A DNA stretch of 46,632 nt from Campylobacteraceae bacterium (GCA_026994745.1 JALWPZ010000218.1:1-46632); one strand, 5' to 3'; shown: positions 35,801 through 43,422, counted from the first letter of the stretch. Notes: generated by a model from the sequence alone, not told the origin. Made by a program: numbers and translations.

Positions 35801-38800
35801 TGTACTAAGCCTGGATGCTTCGGGCAATGTGATCGGTACGGCGGGAGGCACGACCTACTTCACCATCAGCACGGACAATAACGGAAATGTCACATTTACA
35901 CAAAATGCCAATATCTGGCACCCCGATCCTGGACTTCCCGGGCAGGATCCGGATCTGCATGACGAACAGGCCATCCTGAATGCAGTGGAAAACACTTTGG
36001 TCCTTCGCCAGACCATCACCGATAAAGACGGCGACACCGACAGCAGCGACTTTGACCTGAGTCAGGGTGTCTTCATCATCGAGGATGACGGGCCGGTGAT
36101 CGGTGATGGACAGCCAGACGGCCTTGTCGATGAGGCGGGCCTCCCGAGGGGAAGCCACGCCGGTGACGATGCGTATCCGATAGTCGCGGAGGGTACCCTG
36201 GATGTCAAATCCGGCACGGATGGGGTCGATACGATATTTACCCAGGCTACGATCGACGGACTTCCGGCATTGACATCCAACGGACAGGAAATTACATATG
36301 CGATAGACAACTATAACCATAGGCTGATTGCGAGTGCGGACCTTGGCGGCAGCACGCCTACTGTTATCTTCCAAGTCGATATTGTCAATGCCAGTACTAC
36401 GAACGCTTCCTACAAGTTCACGTTGCATGAACCGATCGATCATGCTTCAGGTGGCGGCACGAACCTGCAGGACTTGACATTCAATTTCGTCACGATCGAT
36501 ACCGACGGTGACACAGCCATCGAAGACTTCAAAGTCTCCATCAAAGACGATATCTCGACAGGAGAGCTCGATATCGAGCTCGATGAAGATGGATACAAGG
36601 AGTTCAGCGTCTCCGCCGATCACATCGATGCGACATCCATCAACATCACGGGTGTCAACCATGGAACAGTGACGTACGAAGCTGCCACAAACCTCTTTAT
36701 GTACAAGCCAAATGGCGATTACAGCGGTCTGGATACCTTCAGAATCCAGGCCACCGATGTCGATGGCGACCCCATCGATATGGTCATTTCGGCGACCGTA
36801 CATCCCATCTCCGATCCGCCGACGATGCAGGATGATATCAATCTGGTAACGGAAGAGGATGCCAGCAACACCGAAGAGGGAACCAATGTCGTGAAGCTTG
36901 GTCTGCAACTGCCGACACTCAACGACCAGACAGACCAGTCCACAACAGACGAAACAGATACGCTCAGTTATGACGAAGCGCTCGACGACGCACCGGAGCG
37001 GCTGGGGCTGATCACTTTCGACTTCTCTCCAAGCGGGGACAACGTCAATGGTACGAAAGTCTTTGTCGACAGTAACGATAACGGTGTATTCGACTCCGGT
37101 GATCAACTGCTTCTGGATGTTTCTTCTGCCGACAAAAGTTTTACGGTAAAGATTACGGATGTACCAAACTACCATCCCAATGACATCGGAGATGCCGATT
37201 TCAACCTCAGCAAAGCGGATTACGAAAAGATCGCCGTTTTGCAGGTGGAAGACAACGCCAACAACATCAAGTTCGACATCAAGGCGCAGCAGCATGAGGT
37301 ACAGGACAGCGGCGACCTCTGGTCACCGGACATCGCTTCGAGTGTCGAAACGCAGCATGTGACGGTCAATGTCCAAGCGGTCACCGATCCCGTGAGCATT
37401 ACCCTGCACGACACCGATGATACATCGACCGACCCGGAAGCGGATGTGGAGAACATCACCATCGACAGTCCGACAGAGTTCACACTGGATATCAAGGAAG
37501 ATATGAAGGTGGAGCTGACCGATGTACTGGAGGAGGGCTTTGGCGACTTTGACGGCTCGGAAACCTATCGATACAAGATAGAGGGGGTTCCCGAAGGGAC
37601 TATCTTCAGCGTGGACGGACACAGCGTGAAGGTCGGTGCATCGGGGACGGCGTTTGTGGACTTTACCTCTACCGAGCCAAAGGTATTCATCACGCCGCCC
37701 AAGAACTACAGCGGAAGCGTCACCGGTGCGACACTGACACTGATAGCGACCGATCATGAACTTCATGGAGAGACGGACCTCGCTCCTGCGATTGTCGATC
37801 AGACCGCGGTCGTGACATTCAATATGAATGTCCAACCGGTAGTCGATGGTGTGGTCGTATCGATCTCACAGGCCAACGGGCCGGAGGATTCCGGAAGGGA
37901 AGCGGACGGTACCATAAGCCCCGCAAGCGCGGCAGACGGTATAGAGATGGATGCCAATGTCAGAACTCTCGATACTGACGGATCGGAGCACATCAACGTT
38001 TATTTCGACAAGATCCCGGACGATGCGGCGATCTACTACGACATCGATGGGGACGGCACGAAAGAGATCATCGTCAAGGGCGGGGTGCTCACTGGCTACG
38101 ATGCAAGCGGAAACGCGATTATCGACAATACGCTTCTGAGCACAACGGTTTCGGACGCGCCACTTGGGGGAGGGGACACCAATGTCATTACCGACAATGG
38201 CGACGGCACCTGGAAGCTGCTGGTCGAGAACTATACCGATACGGGAATTTCATCAAGAGAGAAGCCTCTCTTTATCCCCCAGCACAACAGCAACGAGGAT
38301 GTAGAGCTGAAGATCAGCGGCTACTCGGTCGATACCGGCGACTCCATGACCGTAACCTCCGCTGTTTCTTCTCCCTACACGCTCGAGATCATCGTCAAAG
38401 GGGTCGCCGATGACGTGATCAACAACGAGATCACTAAGGAAGACATAGACATTGCTATTTCCGATACCGATCCTGACATAGGCGATTTGACCGTTACGCT
38501 CAATGGAGATCCGGGTAAATACAGCGCCGTCGTCGAGGAGGATATGGGCAATACCCAGGCGGGGGCCGAGTTTAACCTTAAAGATATCTACAAAACACCG
38601 GATCAGATAGATTCGTACGACAACCGTTACAGCAACAACCCGGATCAATCGCAAGATGCAGATACATCTGTAGCTTCGGAGACCGTTTCCATCATTATCA
38701 CCGGACTGGATGACAGGTTTGATGTTCAGGGCGCCACACTTGTTGGCGGTACAGGGGACGAAAGAGTATGGGTAACCAATGTAGATGCGATCAACAATGT

Positions 38801-41800
38801 GGACAACCCCGTTAAGATAACGACAGTCAAGCATTTCAGTGGAGAGATCAATTTTAAGATAGGGTATGTCACTACCGAGAACGACGGAGACACGAATACT
38901 TCGACGGTACAGGATGTTTCGCTGCTCGTTACTCCAGAGGCGGAGGGTATTACCAATATCCTGCAAGCTTCTTCAGATGTGAACGAAGATGAGTTGACCC
39001 ATATGACCTTCTATACCGAAACCAAGTTGCCGGATACTGATGAGTATTTGAGCTCTTTGGGGATAGCCAGAACGAACTATCGAGCAAATGGAGAGGACTT
39101 CAAAGGGGTTGATGGCGCTGATTTTACGATTTACATTGTAGAGAAAGACAGTGACGGGAACATCACAAACAAAACCAGCTTGCAGGATGCATTGGATGCT
39201 GGAATGATTGGAGAGGAGACTATTACAGACGATAATGGTGTGGATGTCAAATTTTACAAGATTACTGATCCAGATCATTATGACAATCTCTATGTACTTT
39301 ATAATGCCGATATTGGAGGCAAGGAAGATCCAAATAATGTGAGTACACCACATCAAATGGATTTTGGTTTCAAATTTGACGTATCGGACAAGGCACAAGC
39401 AGTACAGAATGGTACAGACATCGACCTGATCGATACCCAGAGCGGTTTTCAAGATAGTGCACATTACACCTTCAACCTACATCCGGTTACCGACGACATC
39501 ACTGCCGATGCGCAAGGTGATGACATTAGTGAAGCCGATGGAGATGGAAAGACGGAGATTGGTGTTTTAGGACACGAAATTACCATCAGCGCACCTACCA
39601 TTATTGACGTAAAAGTGACCAACGCCGGCGTGAATACTCCAAACGAGAATGGAACAGGGCCAAATGGAGAAAATGGCCTGGATATCGACAGCTCCGAACA
39701 GATCCGCAGTATCCGCATAGACGGGGTACCAGACGGTATCGGGATCATCGGTGGGAAATACATTGGTGATACGGTCGATGATGATGGTAATCCGACAGGC
39801 AATAATACCTGGCTGGTCGATCTGGACCAGAACCCCATCGTGATGGATGCCGCGACCAAGACCTACAACCTGCAGTTCGAAGTCAGCGGCAATTACATCA
39901 ATGCCGCGTCGGCCACCTCAAATGTCGATATCTCCTTTATCAATCAGGAGTACGACACTGACGGAAATCCGCAAGCAACGGCGCAGACCGGGGACTTTAC
40001 GCTTGTCTTTAAGCGAGATCCGAACTTCAGCGGTACGACGGACGATGCACCGATGGATATCATCGGTGTAACGGATGTCAATGGTGATAAAACCATTGAT
40101 GAAAAAGACGGCTATACTGTCGATCCGAACTTCGATAAGAACCCTGACGAATATCAGGGTGGCTTCAAGGAAGATACTCCGACTAAACTGGGTGAGATTA
40201 TCCACCTTGACATCAATGACGTTCAGGGAAGCACCAACGCCGAATTGCACGAAACGATCAACTCCGACCTCTTCTCCATCACGGTACAGGGGCTTGATCT
40301 GAGCATTGTAGATGTGAGTGCCGGTGGGCAGCCCATCCACAGCGGTGTCGTTACCGGCTGGCGTTTCGAAACTGCCGACGATGGTACTCAGATTCTGACC
40401 TACCGGGGTTCCGGTGACAAGGCGGCGATCGAGAACGCCCTTAATGCGCTTGAGATCACACCGCAACAGGATAGAAACCACAACAATGTCAATTTAGTAG
40501 GACAGGATGACATTACCTTTACGACAACACTGACCACCTACACCCAAAGCGGTGTGAAAGATGTAGTATCGACCAGCTTCAGTGGCAACATCGAACCGGT
40601 GACCGACCCCGTGACCATCCAACCAGAGCAGGTGGACGTCACGGAAGATGTAGAGAGTACGGTCACCTTTACACTCGATACGGTCGACAACCAGTTTGGC
40701 AGTGTCTATGCCCACCTGGTGACAAGCCCGACCGACGATACGCCACCTACGACGATTTCCGTAACCTATACCGGTTCTACGGATGTCGGAAACGGGCAGT
40801 TCGGTGTAACCCTTGGAGGGGTGCATTTTAATCCGGGTGATACCAAAGATGTACCTATCACGCTCAAGGGAGACGGTACGGTCGATCTGACATTCCTGGC
40901 AGACTCCAACGAGTCGGGCAAGGCTTATTTTGAATACACGGTCTATTCCAAAGAGGACCACGCCCAAAACACCAATGCCCATACGGGAACGATCGAGTTC
41001 GACATCGCTCCAGTGGCCGACGGGCTCGATACCGGTGGGGGTAACGCGAAAGCAGATGGGCTCGAAGATGAGTTCATTCAGATCACGACCGCTTCGGGTG
41101 GTGCATTTACCGGTGACCTGATCGACAAACTTCCGGAGAATACGACGCCAGAAGAGCTCAAAACCGTCATTATAGACGATGTGCCGGTAGGCTGGCTGGT
41201 CTATTACGGTCCATCGAAGACATTGGCGCAGAACCTGGGAGATACTGATGGGAATGGTAAAAACTCCTGGAACATTCCGTTAGATGGCACGACCGTACCT
41301 GAGATGTGGATCAAGGCACCCGAACAACTGGGAGGCGTAACGGAAACATTCCAGCTCAAGACTGGCGTGATCGACGGTGGAGAGCAGGTCTACTCCAGCG
41401 TCCCCATCGATGTAACAGTAACAGCGGTCGCCGATCCTATTACGATCAACCCATCCTCTACCGGCGGTGCGGAAGGCTCGGAAATCCAGCTGAACTTCAA
41501 CGCCTCTTCCGTGGACATCGACGGTTCGGAGCACTACGAAGTGCAGCTGACGAACCTCGGCGAGGGTGCGGTATTCTACCTGGATGGTTCGGAGCTGACC
41601 ACAGCGGATGTCACCTACGACAGAGGGAGCGATACCTACACCATCAGCAAAGATGCGGGGATCGACTACAGTACGATTGACAATCTTACCGTTGTTCAGA
41701 ACGATATGAGCGCAACGATCGATACGACGATTACCGTTTATGACGCCGATCCCAATGATGGTACGACACAGACGGACTCTGGGTCTTTCGCCCTCAACAT

Positions 41801-42197
41801 CTCCCAACAGTTCGGTACGGGTGGCGACGATACGCTGCTGTACGACACCAAAGGAGTCAACGGAGGCGCAGGAACCGATACGATCGTCTTCGGTACCGAC
41901 TGGGACGGACAGAACACCATTGACCTGAGCGCGCTGAAAAATGTCGAGATTCTCGACCTGACACAGCACGGTGACCACGATCTTGGTACGCTCACACTTT
42001 CGGATGTAGTGGGTATGACCGATAGCAATAATGCGCTTACAATCGAAGGTGATACCGCTGCCGACAAGGTGGCATTCGACTCTGCAGAGGGATGGGTAAA
42101 AGGTGCGGATGACGGCACCTACACCACCTATACCAACAGCAACGACCCGACCGTTACCGTAAAGGTGGATGACGACATCACAGTGACGGTGGCATAG
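29814..42197 (+). CDS. giant LapA-like surface adhesin 2 (T1SS-143 / VCBS repeats, type I secretion C-terminus)
   Basis: 4127 residues, no cysteine seen. The ATG at 29814 is chosen because the protein then begins PKIIGYLKNLNGELFAKDPEG, matching giant protein 1, with GGAG ten bases upstream; an earlier in-frame start lacks support. After the retention-type module and an acidic linker come EEGL/EAGL-type domains and VCBS repeats. Then follow about seven T1SS-143 type repeats (31.5-36.1 kb), each closing with DDGP, and a long region of divergent Ig/cadherin-like repeats with calcium-loop motifs such as DVNGDKTIDEKDGY. The last 130 residues (GTGGDDTLLYD, GGAGTDTIVF, IDLSALKNVEILDL, LTLSDVVGMTD) match the VCA0849-type type I secretion target domain. 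The final DPTVTVKVDDDITVTVA resembles the end of protein 1. GC content varies sharply along the gene. Confidence 0.87.
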   Translation: MPKIIGYLKNLNGELFAKDPEGHLRPLHPGDPVYVGEVVVDAAGRIVPDALQDAKSETPEGNLGEEHAQAQLGEEEEGKHAKKTVPPKGVDVDHIDPEDVREVDVNAPLRTSEFLDSYGGIPRHELEGEVNINAPLYDARFQDHEFPPFPEGPGNNPVKLSIGGVNEVWEAGLDDGTRRDDSDIATGTLEIQAVDGLKEITFDGGTGPVTFTRSQIDSSSSSPLQVDTGEGTLKIIGATKSGGGYTLQYEYILKDNLDHTKPTHDENLFDPISITVKDVNGDEAAGTLTITIVDDVPEANPDVNDVTEDAPDAPGHDDSNPDTTIIVGNISDNDIEGADQPSPITAISSLNTGVAGSVGTTLDGAYGKLTLQADGSYEYALNNNNPAVQSLSTGDKLTEVFRYSITDSDGDSSTTKLTITIHGTGDEPIITPDGDKTVYEEGLDNPGDDQGTDAASDKEYTTGTIDIVAKDGLDHITIAGTDVSEAQLLNSATTPIVITTTYGELTITNFTPTDPTHQEGNGTIDYTYELTDNTLDHTHSDPIKDTEVVDVISLEVTERDGSVATGTLNVTVVDDVPSITLETKTDPADTLTVDETTLATDAKADFADNFTSTSKYGADGVGTITSDYAFSVTAGSTGLVDTATGQDVVLGLKSGTTNVIEGKNTDGDIVFTLSVDANGEVTLDQQRAVVHSDTSTPDDSVTLSDGVITLSRTDVITDGDGDTATSSATIDLGANLVFKDDGPKAAIPDASFTATAATLDESALTDDGKYSATVDVSGAFTGAAGDFGTDGAAATGATTYAVSLTTSSDTGSGLYILDPSAADGKGAEIQLHDNGNGTVSGLDGSTEVFKISVDNNGKVTFAYSDTTDPANIWHDQTPANDGDNAEVLKTAVAGALVVTQTLTDADGDSVTSDGFDIGTGDFLSIEDDGPAALADSNHIQEGTGISTVEGDVLNATVGSSTGDQADMLSTDAPVTVTGVASGTDTDNPVSGNIGTTFDVNYGTITMQSDGTYKYHLNELNPDVLALVDGETLQENLVYTITDGDGDQSTTTLDITIEGKTGSMALVVDAHDVDEAGLAVPGTPPIIGSEESSATSDDSQSEIARGTFRFVAEDGVDYIEVAGTKVEFDNNNLSDSLPITIDTGKGYVTLDTYSKSIIQASTGEQFELHTIDYTYELYVNQDHSAGEVHDLIDVTVVSKATGAPSVSKNIDINIIDDDPSIEVKTTEPADTLTVDETTLATDAKADFSDNFTSTSKYGADGAGTITSDYKFTIDTSKPTGLKDTATGDDVVLSLNGNVVEGKNGAGDIVFTLSVDANGEVTLDQQRAVVHPDYPNDYDEPISLDNDLIKLTRTDTITDGDGDTNTASASIDLGTNLVFKDDGPTPSTSIDDTANAIVDETDFTPHDPSGKTSVVITDTIIQGLFDTNSSFGADGAGSITYSLKAGSLNTGLYLSGADQTDPANEIILTEVTNAPGDIVAYKGMVGSTEAFSIAIDNASGEVTVTQKEALSHPNPNDPDDTLKLDTAAIKVVQTVTDKDKDSVTTDSKNALDITFKDDGPTAAVDSSQSIATITVDESPVAPNGDGIVSATADYSVNFAAKSDFGTDGAANTGSRVYELTFNGTDVDSGLKDLDGNPIVMNLVGGEIVGTVGTTEYFRISADSATGRVTFTQSNNIQHPAAGSTPADHDDAAVIDAVVGTIGLKMTLTDKDGDSASDTLDLSKNVFTIEDDGPTVVVDSSSVAAIVVDESPLPNDTPAGDGIRSETVNYSGNFSTSSYGTDGAADTSSRVYELTLSGTDVDSGLKNLDGKPIVMNLVGGEIVGTVGTTKYFSISADTATGEVTFTQSENVWHPTAGSTPADHDDPAVIDAAAGSIGLKMTLTDKDGDSASDTLDLSTGVFTIEDDGPTANSVDSDPAATLKLDESLLPSDTPPGDGIRTTFADYSGHFGTTNDFGTDGKGSIGYSMALNGSSLGTGLYALDPSNDGTGAKPIGQGDEIVLSLDASGNVIGTAGGTTYFTISTDNNGNVTFTQNANIWHPDPGLPGQDPDLHDEQAILNAVENTLVLRQTITDKDGDTDSSDFDLSQGVFIIEDDGPVIGDGQPDGLVDEAGLPRGSHAGDDAYPIVAEGTLDVKSGTDGVDTIFTQATIDGLPALTSNGQEITYAIDNYNHRLIASADLGGSTPTVIFQVDIVNASTTNASYKFTLHEPIDHASGGGTNLQDLTFNFVTIDTDGDTAIEDFKVSIKDDISTGELDIELDEDGYKEFSVSADHIDATSINITGVNHGTVTYEAATNLFMYKPNGDYSGLDTFRIQATDVDGDPIDMVISATVHPISDPPTMQDDINLVTEEDASNTEEGTNVVKLGLQLPTLNDQTDQSTTDETDTLSYDEALDDAPERLGLITFDFSPSGDNVNGTKVFVDSNDNGVFDSGDQLLLDVSSADKSFTVKITDVPNYHPNDIGDADFNLSKADYEKIAVLQVEDNANNIKFDIKAQQHEVQDSGDLWSPDIASSVETQHVTVNVQAVTDPVSITLHDTDDTSTDPEADVENITIDSPTEFTLDIKEDMKVELTDVLEEGFGDFDGSETYRYKIEGVPEGTIFSVDGHSVKVGASGTAFVDFTSTEPKVFITPPKNYSGSVTGATLTLIATDHELHGETDLAPAIVDQTAVVTFNMNVQPVVDGVVVSISQANGPEDSGREADGTISPASAADGIEMDANVRTLDTDGSEHINVYFDKIPDDAAIYYDIDGDGTKEIIVKGGVLTGYDASGNAIIDNTLLSTTVSDAPLGGGDTNVITDNGDGTWKLLVENYTDTGISSREKPLFIPQHNSNEDVELKISGYSVDTGDSMTVTSAVSSPYTLEIIVKGVADDVINNEITKEDIDIAISDTDPDIGDLTVTLNGDPGKYSAVVEEDMGNTQAGAEFNLKDIYKTPDQIDSYDNRYSNNPDQSQDADTSVASETVSIIITGLDDRFDVQGATLVGGTGDERVWVTNVDAINNVDNPVKITTVKHFSGEINFKIGYVTTENDGDTNTSTVQDVSLLVTPEAEGITNILQASSDVNEDELTHMTFYTETKLPDTDEYLSSLGIARTNYRANGEDFKGVDGADFTIYIVEKDSDGNITNKTSLQDALDAGMIGEETITDDNGVDVKFYKITDPDHYDNLYVLYNADIGGKEDPNNVSTPHQMDFGFKFDVSDKAQAVQNGTDIDLIDTQSGFQDSAHYTFNLHPVTDDITADAQGDDISEADGDGKTEIGVLGHEITISAPTIIDVKVTNAGVNTPNENGTGPNGENGLDIDSSEQIRSIRIDGVPDGIGIIGGKYIGDTVDDDGNPTGNNTWLVDLDQNPIVMDAATKTYNLQFEVSGNYINAASATSNVDISFINQEYDTDGNPQATAQTGDFTLVFKRDPNFSGTTDDAPMDIIGVTDVNGDKTIDEKDGYTVDPNFDKNPDEYQGGFKEDTPTKLGEIIHLDINDVQGSTNAELHETINSDLFSITVQGLDLSIVDVSAGGQPIHSGVVTGWRFETADDGTQILTYRGSGDKAAIENALNALEITPQQDRNHNNVNLVGQDDITFTTTLTTYTQSGVKDVVSTSFSGNIEPVTDPVTIQPEQVDVTEDVESTVTFTLDTVDNQFGSVYAHLVTSPTDDTPPTTISVTYTGSTDVGNGQFGVTLGGVHFNPGDTKDVPITLKGDGTVDLTFLADSNESGKAYFEYTVYSKEDHAQNTNAHTGTIEFDIAPVADGLDTGGGNAKADGLEDEFIQITTASGGAFTGDLIDKLPENTTPEELKTVIIDDVPVGWLVYYGPSKTLAQNLGDTDGNGKNSWNIPLDGTTVPEMWIKAPEQLGGVTETFQLKTGVIDGGEQVYSSVPIDVTVTAVADPITINPSSTGGAEGSEIQLNFNASSVDIDGSEHYEVQLTNLGEGAVFYLDGSELTTADVTYDRGSDTYTISKDAGIDYSTIDNLTVVQNDMSATIDTTITVYDADPNDGTTQTDSGSFALNISQQFGTGGDDTLLYDTKGVNGGAGTDTIVFGTDWDGQNTIDLSALKNVEILDLTQHGDHDLGTLTLSDVVGMTDSNNALTIEGDTAADKVAFDSAEGWVKGADDGTYTTYTNSNDPTVTVKVDDDITVTVA

Positions 42198-42202
42198 GAA
42201 AT

Positions 42203-42216
42203 GCGGATTCATCCGC
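42203..42216. repeat. short TTCA-centred palindrome
   Basis: GCGGAT-TC-ATCCGC, 6-bp arms, five bases after the stop of giant gene 2. It has the same centre as the palindromes at 1939, 1960 and 29713 with different arms. It may act as a weak terminator. Confidence 0.5.
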
Positions 42217-42225
42217 TCCACCACA

Positions 42226-42234
42226 TGTTATACT
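42226..42234 (+). promoter_or_regulatory. extended -10 promoter for a leaderless transcript
   Basis: TG-T-TATACT ends six bases before the ATG at 42241. With the usual 6-7 base distance, transcription would begin at or next to the start codon, giving a message without a leader. Confidence 0.4.
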
Positions 42235-42240
42235 TTAGGA

Positions 42241-42513
42241 ATGAAGACGATCGAAGAGCTCAAATCTCTATTGATTGAAACTTTCCCGAAGCAGCGAATC
42301 TATCTGTTCGGTTCCCGGGCAAGAGGATCGGCATCGGAGTACTCCGACTACGACATTGCGATCGATAGCGATACCCCGATCCACAAAGAGCTCTGTCGCA
42401 TCAAAACCCTCATCGAAGATTCGAACATCCCCTACAAAGTCGACCTGATCGATCTTTCACAGGCACCCTATCTTGCCGAAAAACTCCGAAAAGAGGGAGT
42501 GGTATGGCATTAG
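42241..42513 (+). CDS. orphan MntA-like nucleotidyltransferase
   Basis: 90 residues. Minimal nucleotidyltransferase with the GSX10DXD motif (GSRARG...SDYDIAI) and KVDLIDL supplying the third acidic residue. Family members normally act as antitoxins for HEPN partners encoded directly downstream. Here no HepT or HI0074-like partner follows: the overlapping reading frame beginning MALEK at 42504 stops after 27 codons and runs into a terminator. AGGA touches the ATG, so there is no usable Shine-Dalgarno spacing. It is not closely similar to the MntA at 17774. It may be a solitary remnant or act on a HEPN protein elsewhere. Confidence 0.75.
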   Translation: MKTIEELKSLLIETFPKQRIYLFGSRARGSASEYSDYDIAIDSDTPIHKELCRIKTLIEDSNIPYKVDLIDLSQAPYLAEKLRKEGVVWH

Positions 42514-42514
42514 A

Positions 42515-42533
42515 GAAAAACGGCTCGTTTTTC
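42515..42533. terminator. bidirectional terminator between convergent genes
   Basis: Perfect 8-bp stem GAAAAACG/CGTTTTTC around GCT, giving a T5 run on either strand. It lies just after the orphan nucleotidyltransferase stop (42513) and before the end of the convergent regulator gene (42550). Confidence 0.6.
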
Positions 42534-42549
42534 CCATTATGGAGTGACT

Positions 42550-42921
42550 CTAAGCGGCCAATTCATCCAGTCCGAACTCTACCCTGAACTCCGTCGCCAA
42601 TACTTCCGGAACCGTTCTGTTTTTCTCTTTGTGAAGCTTCACGATCCCGTAGCGCTCCAATGTCTTCAATGTACGGGAGAGGTTGGGCTTCTTCCTGCCG
42701 GTCATCGCTTCGAGCTCCGCAAGCGATTTCGGTTTCTTCTCCAGAATGACCTTGAGTAGCTCCCGATTCTCGTTGCTGAGAATCTGCGCCATGGATTGGA
42801 GGGACTCGAACCAGATTTTCGGCTCATGTTCCCTGGGCACGTATTCTCCTCTTGCGATGGCCATCGTGCGCTCTTGGTACGCCTCTTTGCTCATGATCCC
42901 TACGTAGACCCTCTTTCCCAT
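42550..42921 (-). CDS. winged-helix DNA-binding protein, HVO_A0114/TumA-like antitoxin
   Basis: 123 residues. The N-terminal part ARGEYVPREHEPKIWFESLQ is followed by a MarR-like winged helix: ILSNENRELLKVILEKKP, SLAELEAMTGRKKPNLSRTL (recognition helix) and LERYGIVKL. This matches the HVO_A0114 family of small regulators that pair with TumE-type toxins. AAGGAGAG precedes the ATG at short spacing. It lies nine bases behind the TumE-like gene on the same strand, so toxin comes first and antitoxin/regulator second. It is the natural candidate to bind the inverted repeat in the operon promoter. Assignment as antitoxin is by context. Confidence 0.75.
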   Translation of the reverse strand: MGKRVYVGIMSKEAYQERTMAIARGEYVPREHEPKIWFESLQSMAQILSNENRELLKVILEKKPKSLAELEAMTGRKKPNLSRTLKTLERYGIVKLHKEKNRTVPEVLATEFRVEFGLDELAA

Positions 42922-42930
42922 AATCTCTCC

Positions 42931-43269
42931 TTACTCTTGCCGCATATAGGCTTCCACACTTGCCCAGAAATCCTCGATCAGTTGCAGTGCCGACGAAAAC
43001 TCGTAGGGAAAAACCTCCATTTTCCTGTGCAGGTGATCCCATGTCTCTTTGTTGGCTCCGTACTTGCCTTTTCGGGGCTTGAAACTGTGGGCGTTGTCGT
43101 AGCCGATCACCCTCTGGTTGCTTTTGTCGTGGAGTGTCAACGAATATTTGACACCATGGGGTATCTCGGCACTGACATCGACCCTCCTGGCTTCGAACTT
43201 GACCCAGTATCCGTTCTCGAGCGTGAATGTCTCGCCATCCAGCATCAACAGATTGTCAAGATCGTCCAA
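42931..43269 (-). CDS. TumE/DUF6516-like toxin
   Basis: 112 residues from a TTG start at 43269. This start is chosen because AAAGGAG (43275-43281) precedes it by five bases. A longer GTG start at 43290 would have no ribosome-binding site, would lie inside an operator-like palindrome, and falls about where the transcript should begin. Visible: GYWVKFEARRVDV, KYSLTLHDKSNQRVIGYDNAH, and a C-terminal HRKMEVFPYEFSSALQLIEDF segment, which I recall from the DUF6516/TumE family of toxin-antitoxin proteins. The biochemical activity is not established from sequence here. It forms a two-gene operon with the winged-helix gene downstream. Confidence 0.7.
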   Translation of the reverse strand: MDDLDNLLMLDGETFTLENGYWVKFEARRVDVSAEIPHGVKYSLTLHDKSNQRVIGYDNAHSFKPRKGKYGANKETWDHLHRKMEVFPYEFSSALQLIEDFWASVEAYMRQE

Positions 43270-43282
43270 TTGAACTCCTTTG

Positions 43283-43322
43283 GTTATCACTAAATGATAA
43301 CATTATGGGCATATTTTGTCAA
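43283..43322 (-). promoter_or_regulatory. autoregulated promoter of the TumE/TumA-like operon
   Basis: Minus strand: -35 TTGACA (43317-43322), 17 bp, -10 TATCAT (43294-43299) with an upstream TG. A perfect inverted repeat GTTATCA-CTAAA-TGATAAC (43283-43301) covers the -10 box and the start site, the expected place for a repressing antitoxin. Confidence 0.7.
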
Positions 43323-43354
43323 TCTGTCCGGAATTCCAGGTTCCATCTCCTCTC

Positions 43355-43384
43355 TTGACCGTGATCAAGCAGAAACTATATAAT
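43355..43384 (+). promoter_or_regulatory. promoter of the globin gene
   Basis: TTGACC (43355-43360), 18 bp, TATAAT (43379-43384), then a leader of about 32 bases to the globin ATG. Confidence 0.6.
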
Positions 43385-43422
43385 CCTGATAGAATTTATC
43401 CGATTTAAAGAGAAGGATCGCC

